Shown: piece by piece, positions 24,439 to 33,500 of the stretch
How the letters are laid out: the number at the start of each line of letters is the position of its first letter
How positions within the stretch are numbered: position 1 is the stretch's first letter
NCBI GenBank assembly: GCA_934385475.1
Contig: CAKRPS010000019.1
Span: 1-44,671 of the forward strand
Length of the DNA stretch: 44,671 nt
Direction: 5' to 3'
DNA from: an uncultured Lachnospiraceae bacterium
GTDB taxonomy: Bacteria; Bacillota; Clostridia; Lachnospirales; Lachnospiraceae
Program-made: the position numbers and the translations under genes
The notes under the pieces: generated by a model
What the model saw: only the letters and a program-made list of their open reading frames with translations
The model's database searches: none
Told to the model about the DNA's origin: nothing

Positions 24439-26559
24439 CTAGAAGGCTGCCTCGATTCCCTCGAAATTGATCTTTTTCTCTTCGCCGTTTTTCAGGCAGA
24501 TCGTTGTGGTTCCGTATGCCCCGGTCTGCGGAGCATCTTCGTAACGAATCTCCTTGATAGGGAAAAGCTCTTCCTGTGTAAATACACATTCCTGTGTCTC
24601 TGTCTCAGAAACCTCTGCCGTGATCACCTGCGAGATCAACAGATAAGGTTCTGCACTTCCATACTGTTTCCGGCTCTCCATCGAGGCATAGACCACGATC
24701 GACGCCTCGGAATCCGGGTTGGTATTCTTGCTGTGCAAAAGGTGCATCTCCTCCCAGCCCCGGTAGCAGGTCATAGCCATCTGCCGTTGTCTGCCCGTAT
24801 GGTCATGACCGATGAGAATGACCGCCTGCGCCAGACTTCCATCCGCCAGACGCTCTTCCTTTCTCAGGATCTGTGTTCCGCGGCCATCTGCTCCCGGATT
24901 GTCAGGAAATCCGTAAGACCCCAGTGTTATCCTGACCGGTCTTCTGATCAGACGCAGCTTATCCACACGCAGAATCCCTCGCGGTATCGGAAAATCCGCA
25001 AGGTTGATCGCCTGAATCCAGTGCTGCTCTACCTCCAGCCTTGCATCAAAAAACTGTCTGCGGTACAAAACACCGTCGCGCTCTCCACACCAGATTGTTA
25101 TATTGCCTCTGGAAGGATGTTCTGCTCCTGTCTCAAACAGAAGATACTGCTGTGCTTCGCATTTCTCCTCCTGCGAATTCTCTTCCACCGGAGTTGACTC
25201 CCACGGATACTTCGTGTTGTAGTTCAGCTTCGCGTAGTTCCACATTCCATGGATATCGTCTTTTGTCTTATATACCTTTCCGCTTCGCAGGATTGTCTCC
25301 CCGTTGGCTTCATGGTTGGTATAACAAAGGGCAGGACCGTTGAGTACGGTCTCCTTTACCTCACCTTCCTGCAGCTTCTCCCACGTTCCGTTGTTCTCCG
25401 TCTCTGTCCAGAAAGGACTCTCCGGCGGCAATGCCAGACACAGAAACGCCTTTCCAAGCCACAACGGAGACTCCGCACAGGAATATCCCTGCACCAACGG
25501 TGTGAACTGGTCATAAAAGCCGAGTGTCGGAACTCCGCGGTACAGAAAATCGTCTCTTGTCAGAAACTGCAACAGTGCGCCGGAGGCGATCCGTCTTGCA
25601 TTGCCCGCATCCACCCGCGGATGCTGCAAAAGCAGGTTTGCCGCCATCGGACTGGTCGCTGCATTCCTATAAATACAGCTTCTTCCCCACATATTGGTAT
25701 ATCCCTCCCGGTCGAAGAAGTCCGGGTATGTTTTCATCAGTTGATTGGAGATCTCCTCAAAACGTGCAGCGAGATACGGCTCATTTTCATAACCATACCA
25801 GGTATTCCAGATCGGAGCATACAGATTGAACGCCCAGCAGGAATAGTAGTCAAAGCTCTGTCCATCCCGGTACCAGCCATCCCCCACGGTATAATTCAAG
25901 ATCGCCTGTGCATGATCCACCATGATCTCCCTGTCGATCGGATAGCCCTCCTGATGCAGAAAGGCAAGATCCAGCATATTAAAGAGCCTCCAGTTCTGAG
26001 GCACTGTGCTGGCATGCGCAAAGCCGGACAAAAGACCGGCGATCACATCCCGCTCCTCCTTCGTATAATCTGCCCAGATCTGCTCTCTGCAGATATGCAG
26101 ACCGATCACCAGCGCACAGGTCTCCACGGTCTGCTGAAAACAGCGGAAAGGGTCCCATTGACCGAGCATTTCCTGCATATCTTCATAGCTTCCCACATAC
26201 AGATTGTCCTGTCTGGTACAGGCCCGCAGGATATGCTTCTTATAATATTCCCGCAGGCGGATTCCGGATATCTCAATATCCGGCTCATTTTGGATCATGA
26301 CCGCCGCAATAAAAAACGATCTTGTAAGGCCCTCAAAAATTTCTGCCCTGCGTTCTACCTCATGCTGCTCTTTTGACGCGCCCGGATGCGGATACGTCAC
26401 CTCTGTCTCCTTACGCGGCATCACAACCGGGTCGTCACTGCTTTGCAGATTGCCAAAGATTCCTTCAAGCAGATACCGTCCGGCATCCAGCCAGTGTTTT
26501 CTTATCATCCCGGTATAGGGACTCAGCTTATAATCCGGATTTTCAACCTTGAATACCAT
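24439..26559 (-). CDS. DUF2264-domain protein, putative carbohydrate-active enzyme
   Basis: A protein of about 706 residues. Residues 1-360 match the DUF2264 pattern, a probable (alpha/alpha)-barrel: REYYKKHILRACTRQDNLY, NWRLFNMLDLAFLHQEGYPIDR, DGWYRDGQSFDYYSCWAFNLYAPIW. The C-terminal half is beta-rich, like the sandwich that follows the barrel in heparinase-type lyases. There is no signal peptide. The ATG at 26559 (MVFKV) is preferred because AAGGAG lies 9 bases upstream; a TTG at 26583 and an ATG at 26568 are badly placed. It follows the GH88 gene by 13 bp in one operon. A role on the same unsaturated-uronate oligosaccharide is inferred; the catalytic activity is not established here. Confidence 0.75.
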   Translation of the reverse strand: MVFKVENPDYKLSPYTGMIRKHWLDAGRYLLEGIFGNLQSSDDPVVMPRKETEVTYPHPGASKEQHEVERRAEIFEGLTRSFFIAAVMIQNEPDIEISGIRLREYYKKHILRACTRQDNLYVGSYEDMQEMLGQWDPFRCFQQTVETCALVIGLHICREQIWADYTKEERDVIAGLLSGFAHASTVPQNWRLFNMLDLAFLHQEGYPIDREIMVDHAQAILNYTVGDGWYRDGQSFDYYSCWAFNLYAPIWNTWYGYENEPYLAARFEEISNQLMKTYPDFFDREGYTNMWGRSCIYRNAATSPMAANLLLQHPRVDAGNARRIASGALLQFLTRDDFLYRGVPTLGFYDQFTPLVQGYSCAESPLWLGKAFLCLALPPESPFWTETENNGTWEKLQEGEVKETVLNGPALCYTNHEANGETILRSGKVYKTKDDIHGMWNYAKLNYNTKYPWESTPVEENSQEEKCEAQQYLLFETGAEHPSRGNITIWCGERDGVLYRRQFFDARLEVEQHWIQAINLADFPIPRGILRVDKLRLIRRPVRITLGSYGFPDNPGADGRGTQILRKEERLADGSLAQAVILIGHDHTGRQRQMAMTCYRGWEEMHLLHSKNTNPDSEASIVVYASMESRKQYGSAEPYLLISQVITAEVSETETQECVFTQEELFPIKEIRYEDAPQTGAYGTTTICLKNGEEKKINFEGIEAAF

Positions 26560-26572
26560 TTTCCCCATCTCC

Positions 26573-27742
26573 TTACCAGACAAATAATTCTTCGCCGGTC
26601 AGACGCAAAATTGCCTCAATAAAATAATAGTCACCGTAAATGATCGGAAATTCACGCTGCTTATCATGATATGCCGCAGTACACCGCTCAACCAGTTCAT
26701 CCGTCTCTGCATCCCAGCTGCACCGCTTCTCATCCAGTGCCTTCAGAAGCTTAACCGCCGCATCTTCTGCCACTCCGGCCTCCTGTTCCTGACACTGCGT
26801 ATACCGATTTCTGTGTCCGCCGGGAAGCTCCTGTTGTCCGGAGAGCACCTTGGAAAGCAACAACAGCCCGCTCGCAGCGATCGAAGCCGCACAGGAATCC
26901 TCTACCGCAGGCTCCTTAGGCTGTCTGAAGTCTACCGGTATCAGCCCGCTTTCCGGAATGTTCGCTATAAAATAGGCAGCCACACGTCTGGCTGTGTCCA
27001 GATATTCCGGATTGCCCGTGTAAATATAACTCAAGGTAAAGCCATAAAGCGCCCACGCCTGGCCTCTGGTCCAGGAAGAACCCTGCGCATAGCCCTGTCC
27101 TCCGAAATCCTGCACAAAGTTTCCCTTATGCGGATCAAACTCTACGATATGTCTCGCCGATCCGTCCTCACGGATAAAATATTTCATGGCCGTATCCGCA
27201 TGACGGACCGCAATCTGATAAAATCTCGGATCATTCGTCATCTCAGACGCCCAGTAGAGCAGAGGCAGATTCATCATACAGTCGATGATCGCCCAGCCTG
27301 CATTCTGTCCATTTTCATCATTCCACGCCCTGATATAATTCCCCTGTGGATTAAATCTCCCTGCAAGGTTTGCCGCTGCCAAAAGTCCACGGTTTTTGGA
27401 CTCCTTTTTGCCGGAAATCCTGTAATCCGCAACCGCTGTCACCAGAAACCGGAAACCGCTGTCATGATCCATGCTGTTGTAATTCATCAGCACCGCATCT
27501 AACTTATCCTCCAGTTCCTCAGCCTTCTCACGGTACAGCTCCTCCCCGGTCAGATGATAAAGCTGCCACAGGATTCCACCATAGAATCCATTTGTCCACC
27601 ATCCGATATCCTTATCTGTCTGGTCATCAAATGTGCCATTTACCGCCGTATAAGGTATTTTCCCACTGTTTCTCTTCACAACTTCGGGATATTTCTTCTT
27701 GATCTTCTCTACTACAGATGCCGCCCAGTCTTCTCGTCCCAT
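26573..27742 (-). CDS. ugl: GH88 unsaturated glucuronyl hydrolase
   Basis: A 389-residue cytoplasmic (alpha/alpha)6-barrel enzyme that hydrates and releases the 4,5-unsaturated uronic acid from the non-reducing end of lyase products. The motifs DIGWWTNGFYGGILWQLY, MDHDSGFRF with Asp94, and AIIDCMMNLPLLYW with Asp154 match the two essential Asp residues of GH88 (equivalents of Asp88 and Asp149 in Bacillus UGL). GYAQGSSWTRGQAWALYG is also typical. GH88 usually acts on glycosaminoglycan, gellan or xanthan disaccharides, GH105 on pectic ones; GH88 fits better. An AGAGGAG site precedes the ATG. It feeds the kdu operon products. Confidence 0.9.
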   Translation of the reverse strand: MGREDWAASVVEKIKKKYPEVVKRNSGKIPYTAVNGTFDDQTDKDIGWWTNGFYGGILWQLYHLTGEELYREKAEELEDKLDAVLMNYNSMDHDSGFRFLVTAVADYRISGKKESKNRGLLAAANLAGRFNPQGNYIRAWNDENGQNAGWAIIDCMMNLPLLYWASEMTNDPRFYQIAVRHADTAMKYFIREDGSARHIVEFDPHKGNFVQDFGGQGYAQGSSWTRGQAWALYGFTLSYIYTGNPEYLDTARRVAAYFIANIPESGLIPVDFRQPKEPAVEDSCAASIAASGLLLLSKVLSGQQELPGGHRNRYTQCQEQEAGVAEDAAVKLLKALDEKRCSWDAETDELVERCTAAYHDKQREFPIIYGDYYFIEAILRLTGEELFVW

Positions 27743-27793
27743 ACTCGCTCCTCTTTCTTTGCCTGATACTGACTAACTATCCTTTTGCTTATC

Positions 27794-27822
27794 ATCCTAA
27801 TCGATTCGCGCGTATTGTGTAA
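27794..27822 (-). promoter_or_regulatory. candidate promoter of the GH88-DUF2264 operon
   Basis: Minus strand: -35 TTACAC (27822-27817) and -10 TAGGAT (27799-27794), 17-base spacer, each 4 of 6 to consensus. The spacer contains a CGCGCG run, which could mark a regulator site. Confidence 0.4.
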
Positions 27823-27842
27823 TGTCCTATTCTATTAAAAAA

Positions 27843-29183
27843 CTAACCTATCGTACTATCTGTTCCTCTTTCGGTGGACAGCATCACAGAAACATAGAAC
27901 ATTCCCTCTTTCCACTCAAACCGGGCATCACCGTTGTAGCGCCTTGCGGTGGCGCGCACCGATTCCGTTCCTACCCCAAAGCCTTCATGCCGGGAAGACA
28001 GGAACCGGTTCCCGCCGGACTCCGGCGGCTGATCGCTGGTATTGTCCAGCGTCAGATATAGCATCTTTTGCCCCTGTTGCCGGATATGCAGCCGGATAAC
28101 ACGGGGCGTCCCGGATGCCGCGCAGGCCTCTATCGCATTTTCCAGAAGATTTCCCAAAAGGGCGCAGAACTCCGGTTCCGGGATGAGCGTCTCCTCTCCC
28201 ATCTGAACCGAAACATCCATGTCCGTCTGCTGTCGCAGAGCCTGCTCCCCATAATAGTGCAGAATTGCATCCACCGCATAGTTTTTGCAGAAACGATGAA
28301 CCGTGTCCGGCGGCAGGCTCTCCCCATAGGCATTCACATACTCAGCCACTCTGGACAGATCCCCACTCTCCACGCAGCCCTGCAACACCTTGAAATGCTG
28401 ACGCAGATCATGGCGGGCCCGACGGGTGTCCTCAATACTCTTCTGCAAAATACGATACTGCGCGGTCTGCATCTGCAAAAGCCTGTTTTCCTGTACCAGA
28501 CGCATATTGCTTGCTAGTCCCCGCGCCATCCAGTAGAACAGCGCGTAGCAGAGCAGCATTAACACCAGAAGGGCGAAAACCAGAACGGGATAGAACTTCA
28601 TAATCCGGTTGATATAGAGCGTGGAATACTCCCTGGGCCGCAGAACCACATTCAGTCCCCAGAATATCAGAGGGATCACCCAGAACACATACCAGGTTCC
28701 CGCCATCTCGATCTCATCAAGGAGCCACCTTGCGGCATGGGTCGCCGGATAGAACGCCAGCGCCAGGGCAAGCCAGCACAGCAGTACATAGCACACCGCC
28801 CCCTGCACGGAAAGAACGACAGGGCCGCTCTTTTGCGAAAGCAGGGAATCTATCAGAATTGCAAAACTCCTCATGTTGGAAAACGTTGCACAGACCGCCA
28901 GGAAAACGCTGACGGTTTTCCACCGGGACATCGTCACGGTCCGGCTGTAAAATATCACAAACACCACTGCCGTGGGAAACAGCCAGCATCGGAAATCCAG
29001 CTCATGATGATAGCAGACCTCGCCGCCTGCCACCACCCACAAAAGCACCACCGGAATCCCCCACAGGGCAATCTGTCTCCCCTTTCCGTTCAGGTGTCCC
29101 TTCATCGGCAGATAACACAGAAGAATGGCCGGAATGACAGTAGACAGCTCCAGCACGAGCCGAAACAGATCAGAATTTTCCAT
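27843..29183 (-). CDS. GHKL sensor histidine kinase, AgrC-like (HPK10)
   Basis: A 446-residue membrane kinase. The first 220 residues hold about six or seven hydrophobic helices with little extracytoplasmic sequence, as in peptide-sensing AgrC-type kinases. A coiled coil (about 225-255) leads to RRARHDLRQHFKVLQ with phosphoacceptor His258, an N-box LLGNLLENAIEA (343-354) and a C-terminal GFGVGTESVRATARRYNG G-box. It overlaps the upstream response-regulator gene by 14 bases, so the pair is translationally coupled. No AgrB/AgrD or other peptide pheromone gene is visible nearby, so the signal is unknown. Confidence 0.9.
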   Translation of the reverse strand: MENSDLFRLVLELSTVIPAILLCYLPMKGHLNGKGRQIALWGIPVVLLWVVAGGEVCYHHELDFRCWLFPTAVVFVIFYSRTVTMSRWKTVSVFLAVCATFSNMRSFAILIDSLLSQKSGPVVLSVQGAVCYVLLCWLALALAFYPATHAARWLLDEIEMAGTWYVFWVIPLIFWGLNVVLRPREYSTLYINRIMKFYPVLVFALLVLMLLCYALFYWMARGLASNMRLVQENRLLQMQTAQYRILQKSIEDTRRARHDLRQHFKVLQGCVESGDLSRVAEYVNAYGESLPPDTVHRFCKNYAVDAILHYYGEQALRQQTDMDVSVQMGEETLIPEPEFCALLGNLLENAIEACAASGTPRVIRLHIRQQGQKMLYLTLDNTSDQPPESGGNRFLSSRHEGFGVGTESVRATARRYNGDARFEWKEGMFYVSVMLSTERGTDSTIG

Positions 29184-29916
29184 CCATTTCTCCTCCTCTC
29201 ATCCGGGCATAGGTAAAAGTGAGGTACTTTTCCCGCACCTCACGGTATTTTAACCGGCTGATGGGAACCTCCGTCTTGTCCTGCAATACAAAATGATCCG
29301 GCGCAAGGCTCTCCACCTGCTCCAGATTCACCAGAACCCCCCGCATACAGTCACAAAAATACGGGTATGCCAGCAGAAGCTCCGCAAAATCGGCCTGCCT
29401 CATGGAATAGGCTTTCTTTTCCCCGCCGATAAAATGAACCTCCACACAACGTCCGCTATATTCCGTATACGTGATCCGGTGCAGCAAAAGCGGCTCCGAT
29501 CCTGCTTCTCCCGGTACCATCACCGACTGCCCCTGCTCCAGAAGCCCAGCACCACAGCGAGAGAGAGCCTGTTCCAGCTTTTCCTTTGAAAAAGGCTTCA
29601 CCAGATAAAAAGCCGCACCAACCTCATAGCTGTCCACGGCAAATTCTGTCGTTGTCGTTGTAAAGATCAGCTGGCAGAACTCGTCCTCTTCCCGGATCTT
29701 CCGCGCCGTCTCCATACCGGTCATGCCGGACATATAGATATCCAGAAAGATCACATCATAAGTATCCGGTGCAAAATCCGCAAGCAGCTCTTCGCCGCTC
29801 TCAAAAACTGACGGAGCCGGAACCAGGGGAATTCCTTGCTCCCGCGCCCAGCATTCAATTAATTCCCGCAGCCTTTCGGAATCTGCAGAAAGATCATCCA
29901 CAATGGCGATACGCAT
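29170..29916 (-). CDS. LytTR-family response regulator
   Basis: A 248-residue response regulator. The receiver domain occupies 1-122 with the acidic pair Asp7-Asp8, phosphoacceptor Asp59 in DVIFLDIYMSG and Lys in AFYLVKPF. The C-terminal LytTR DNA-binding domain (about 140-240) shows ITYTEYSGRCVEVHFIGGEKKAYSMRQADFAELL and VNLEQVESLAPDHFVLQDKTEVPISRLKYREVREKYLTF. A GGGGAGG site precedes the ATG. It is divergent from the pseudo-receiver/surface-protein operon; LytTR proteins bind paired direct repeats about two helical turns apart, and such a pair lies between the two operons. Confidence 0.92.
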   Translation of the reverse strand: MRIAIVDDLSADSERLRELIECWAREQGIPLVPAPSVFESGEELLADFAPDTYDVIFLDIYMSGMTGMETARKIREEDEFCQLIFTTTTTEFAVDSYEVGAAFYLVKPFSKEKLEQALSRCGAGLLEQGQSVMVPGEAGSEPLLLHRITYTEYSGRCVEVHFIGGEKKAYSMRQADFAELLLAYPYFCDCMRGVLVNLEQVESLAPDHFVLQDKTEVPISRLKYREVREKYLTFTYARMRGGEMDGKF

Positions 29917-29962
29917 CGTCCCCGCCTCCCCGTATTTGTCATGTCAGACTTCCTTATATTGT

Positions 29963-29991
29963 ATTGTAGCATATTTCCCCATATCCCCGGT
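29963..29991 (-). promoter_or_regulatory. candidate promoter of the kinase/regulator pair
   Basis: Minus strand: -10 TACAAT (29968-29963) with a very poor -35 ACCGGG at the right distance (29991-29986, 17-base spacer). A bad -35 next to the direct repeats at 29993-30027 suggests dependence on an activator, possibly autoregulation. Confidence 0.4.
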
Positions 29992-29992
29992 G

Positions 29993-30027
29993 ACATCTCG
30001 TGCAGATTTTTTACATCTCATGCAAAT
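29993..30027. promoter_or_regulatory. direct-repeat pair, probable LytTR binding site
   Basis: Two 15-base direct repeats, ACATCTCGTGCAGAT (29993-30007) and ACATCTCATGCAAAT (30013-30027), match at 13 of 15 positions and are offset by 20 bases, about two helical turns. This is the geometry of LytTR-domain sites. The pair ends 4 bases before the -35 box of the rightward promoter and begins 1 base from the -35 position of the leftward promoter. Confidence 0.65.
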
Positions 30028-30031
30028 GCTA

Positions 30032-30059
30032 TTGACAACAATCTCAAAAAGGCTATCCT
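30032..30059 (+). promoter_or_regulatory. promoter of the pseudo-receiver/surface-protein operon
   Basis: -35 TTGACA (30032-30037, perfect) and -10 TATCCT (30054-30059) with a 16-base spacer. Transcription would start near 30066, immediately before the hairpin at 30070. Confidence 0.6.
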
Positions 30060-30069
30060 AATAATTAAT

Positions 30070-30115
30070 AACCGTTTCTTTTAACTGCTTTTATTTAAAA
30101 AGAGGCGGTTTTTTT
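30070..30115 (+). terminator. leader terminator (attenuator) before the surface-protein operon
   Basis: Arms 30070-30082 and 30098-30110 form a 13-bp stem with two G.U pairs and a 15-base loop, followed by seven T (30109-30115). It sits between the rightward promoter and the TTG start at 30148. No plus-strand gene lies upstream, so it would terminate this operon's own leader and must be read through for expression. Confidence 0.6.
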
Positions 30116-30147
30116 ATGCCCTGATACCGCCGGAAGGAGATACTGGA

Positions 30148-30528
30148 TTGAAAATTGCACTATACAATGAAAACCCCGGCGAGCTGGAAGCCCTGTCGGG
30201 ACAGCTTGAACAATGCGCCAGAGAATGTCTGCGCTTTATGGAAATCACGCCCTACCGGAAACAGGAGGACTTCTGCAACATGATCCGCAGTGGTCCGGAC
30301 TATGACCTGTTTGTGGTGGCGCAGGACGGAACCTTCAGTCTGGAGGTAGTTGAACTGCTGCGGGAGATGCGCCCGCAGGCGTGTATCTTCTGGCTCTCCA
30401 ATCTGGACTTTGCCCTGCGGGCCTACCGGTACAACGCTGACTGGTTTGGTCAAAAGCCGGTCGCAACACCAGCCCTGCAAAATGCTTTCAAAAGACTGTT
30501 ATGTATAAATCGAGGAGGAAACCCATGA
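30148..30528 (+). CDS. degenerate receiver-domain protein (pseudo-receiver, TTG start)
   Basis: A 126-residue protein that aligns with the receiver domain of the neighbouring LytTR regulator but lacks its DNA-binding domain. The acidic pair is replaced by Asn7-Glu8 and the phosphoacceptor position by Ala58 (YDLFVVAQD instead of YDVIFLDIY). Ser84 and Lys103 (LSNLDFALRAYRYNADWFGQKPV) remain. It therefore should not be phosphorylated. It starts at TTG 30148, 8 bases after AAGGAG. Its stop overlaps the start of the surface-protein gene as ATGA (30525-30528). A regulatory or decoy role is inferred from the lost residues and genetic coupling; it is not a characterised family. Confidence 0.75.
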   Translation: MKIALYNENPGELEALSGQLEQCARECLRFMEITPYRKQEDFCNMIRSGPDYDLFVVAQDGTFSLEVVELLREMRPQACIFWLSNLDFALRAYRYNADWFGQKPVATPALQNAFKRLLCINRGGNP

Positions 30529-33500
30529 AAAAATTCTCTAAAAGGCTGCTGACCTTCCTTTTGGCAGTCACCATGACGATCACAATGTCCTATAATCCCG
30601 TATATGCACAGGAGGCTCTACAGACCGGCCTGTGTGAACACCATACGGCCCATACCGCAGACTGCGGTTATACCGAAGGAACAGCAGGAAGTGCCTGCTC
30701 CCATGAGCATACGGCGGACTGCTATACCACGGAGAAAAACTGCTCCCATGAACATACGGGCGACTGTTATTCCCAGGCGGAAAACAGCAATCCCGACGAT
30801 ACGGAAACTCCTTCCGGCTCAGAAGGCCAGGCACCGGATGCCTGCACCCATGTGTGCAGTGAGGAAACCGGCTGCATCACGGAACAGTTAAACTGCCATC
30901 ACGAGCACGATGACCAGTGCGGATATGCCGAGGAAACCTCCGGCTCTTCCTGCTCTTATGTCTGCGAAATCTGCAATTCACAGGATGACAACGAAGAGGT
31001 TGTCGAGGATGAGGACGAAGAGACTGAGGAAGCTGAAGAAACCAAAGAAACGGAAGATACTCTTACGGTAGAAGAAATACAGGCCATGATCGACGCGCTC
31101 CCGGAGAAGATCACCAAAAAGAACGCCGAAGAAGTCGAAGAGCTGCTTGCCGCTATCGACGAGGCAAAAGCAAAGCTGACCGACAAAGAGCTGAAACAGC
31201 TTGATCTCACACGCTATGAGAAGGTTATCGCTCTGCTGGGCGAACTGTCTACACCTATGCTGACGGCGGCAGAGACAGGCGATATCTGGGAAGTGGATTA
31301 CGGTTATGGAAATAAATCCTTTGACAACTGGCCAGAGCTTATCGACTGGATCGATGGAATAAACGACACCACCACAACCATCACACTGCTCGACGACGCC
31401 ACCATTACCAGTCCGCTAACATTTCCCAATGTACTTCTGGGTGATATCATCTTTGATCTTGACGGGCATACACTGTCTGGCGATATTGCCGATGGCCCCA
31501 TTATCGATGTGAACCCTACCACAATACGTAAAATCGGGATCCAGAACGGTACCATCATAAATACGCACGAGGACGGCAGAGCGATTTATCTGGCCGACGG
31601 AAAACTGACGCTGAAAGATATAAGCGCCACAGGCGATGTCGTTTTGGGCAAAATCTATAACAGCACCGGGAATTATGTACCTACTTTCCTTGGCGGCGGA
31701 ACATTTTCGAAGATCTACGCTGAAAACTATAATGTGAACTTATCGATCATACTTTCTCCCGGCTGCTATGTTCTGGATGCAAATGGACAACGACTGGACG
31801 CGAATCCCAATTATTCCTCGCTGGAAAATGTCACGATCAAATCCTGCGATCACAAAAATGAGGCTGGAGAATATACATTTGTTAAAGAAGCGGGAAAATT
31901 TGTATGTACCATATGCGGCAATGTCTGTCGCCATACTGATCTGACGCAGGACGAACGCATGTGCCTTGCTTGCGGTTCAGAGATTACCGCCACCATGACC
32001 AGTATGGCGCCGATACGGCATTACACCTCCTTTAGCGAGGCCGCAGACGATGTGAGAAACCGCCGCGGCAACCGGACGGTCCATCTGCTGTGTGATCAGG
32101 ATAGCAGCCGGCTTATTTTTAGTGATCAGTTTACCATCAATTTTAATGGATTTAGGCTGTGCCAGACTGCAGATGAGACGGTTGTCGAAAACGCCCTGAG
32201 TTTCCAAAATATGGACAGTGACTATGCCGGACACTACGTCGGAACGCTTCTGGTGACAGGAACCAGCAACCCCATTGGCATTATAAAGGTTCCTGCAGAG
32301 AATAACGATCTGCGCATCGACGGACTGGTCTTTACTGGAAATGGCAGGGCTGAACTCTCCGGCGGCACGTTTGGGTCCATTACCATGAGTGGCAGCGCCA
32401 CTCTCAAATCGCTGCTCAACGAGGGTTATTATTTTAAATCTGCGGATGGCAAACCGGTTCAGATCACCACGCAGACTTCGCTTACAGAAGTCACCGTCAC
32501 ACCCTGCGATCACGCGTGCGGCGTGTTCCGCGTGCATGATGAGGCTTCCGGTACGGATACGTTTACCTGTCCCTGCGGTCAGAAGACCTTTGGGGCAAGC
32601 GTGACCAAGGACGGACAGGAGGCATACTACCAAACCCTCCAGGAGGCCTTTGACGCCGCAACAACCGGCAGCACCGTCAAACTTCTGAGTAAACCGACTG
32701 CCAACGCCACAACGCTGGAAGTGCGCAGCGATATCACGTTTGACCTAAACGGACAGGATCTCTCATCAGGCGCTGGTCTGGCACTTAATGGCAAAGTTAC
32801 TTTGATCGGAAGCAGTGCAGGCAGTAACCTGGGAATTCCCGTCACGGTCAAGAGCGGCGCCAAAATGACCGTTCCTGCGACATACTCCGACAGTACGGCA
32901 AACCAGCTCACGCTGAAAAAAGCAGCTATTACCGTAGCAAACGGCGGCGTGGCAGAACTGAACACCGGAACCAACGAAAACTGTTCTGTAACCGTCTCTG
33001 GCAGACTGACTGTCACAGGAGGCAGCTACGGGGCGATCACCCTGAAAAACGGCAGCGAAATGGATCTCCGCGGTGGAAGCTGTACTTCTCTTTCTGCGGA
33101 AGACCAGGGAAAGGCGGCTGTTTCCGGTGGAAAAATCGGAGAGTTCCATATCACGGGCGGCTACTCCGGTATCACAATATCGGACGGCAGCTTTGACCGG
33201 ATTATCCTGTATGAATATGACCTCAGCACCGGCGAACAGTTCCGCACGGTCACATACGCGGACTTTGCAGCGCTCCCGGAAAGCGGCAAGTCCTTCCGGA
33301 GAACAGACAATACCTGGATCAATTACAATGATGTAAAGGAAGGCGATAACTATACTTCAAAACCCTGCAAGGTGATCAACAATGTCACTGTGGGAACTGC
33401 ACCGCTCAAGGGTGTGACAGCCTACAGCCAGGTTGCTTCCAAAGATTATATGGAATCTGTCAGCGTAGAATACGGCGAAGAAATCAGCCTGAAAGCACAG

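Noticed and set aside
27843..29916. Complete agr-type quorum-sensing locus
   Set aside because: Kinase and LytTR regulator are present, but no AgrB-like protease or AgrD-like peptide gene was found on either side.
31840..32580. Possible zinc-ribbon DNA-binding protein (Cys4 clusters)
   Set aside because: The Cys clusters are in the frame of the secreted surface protein, so they are extracellular modules, not a separate gene.
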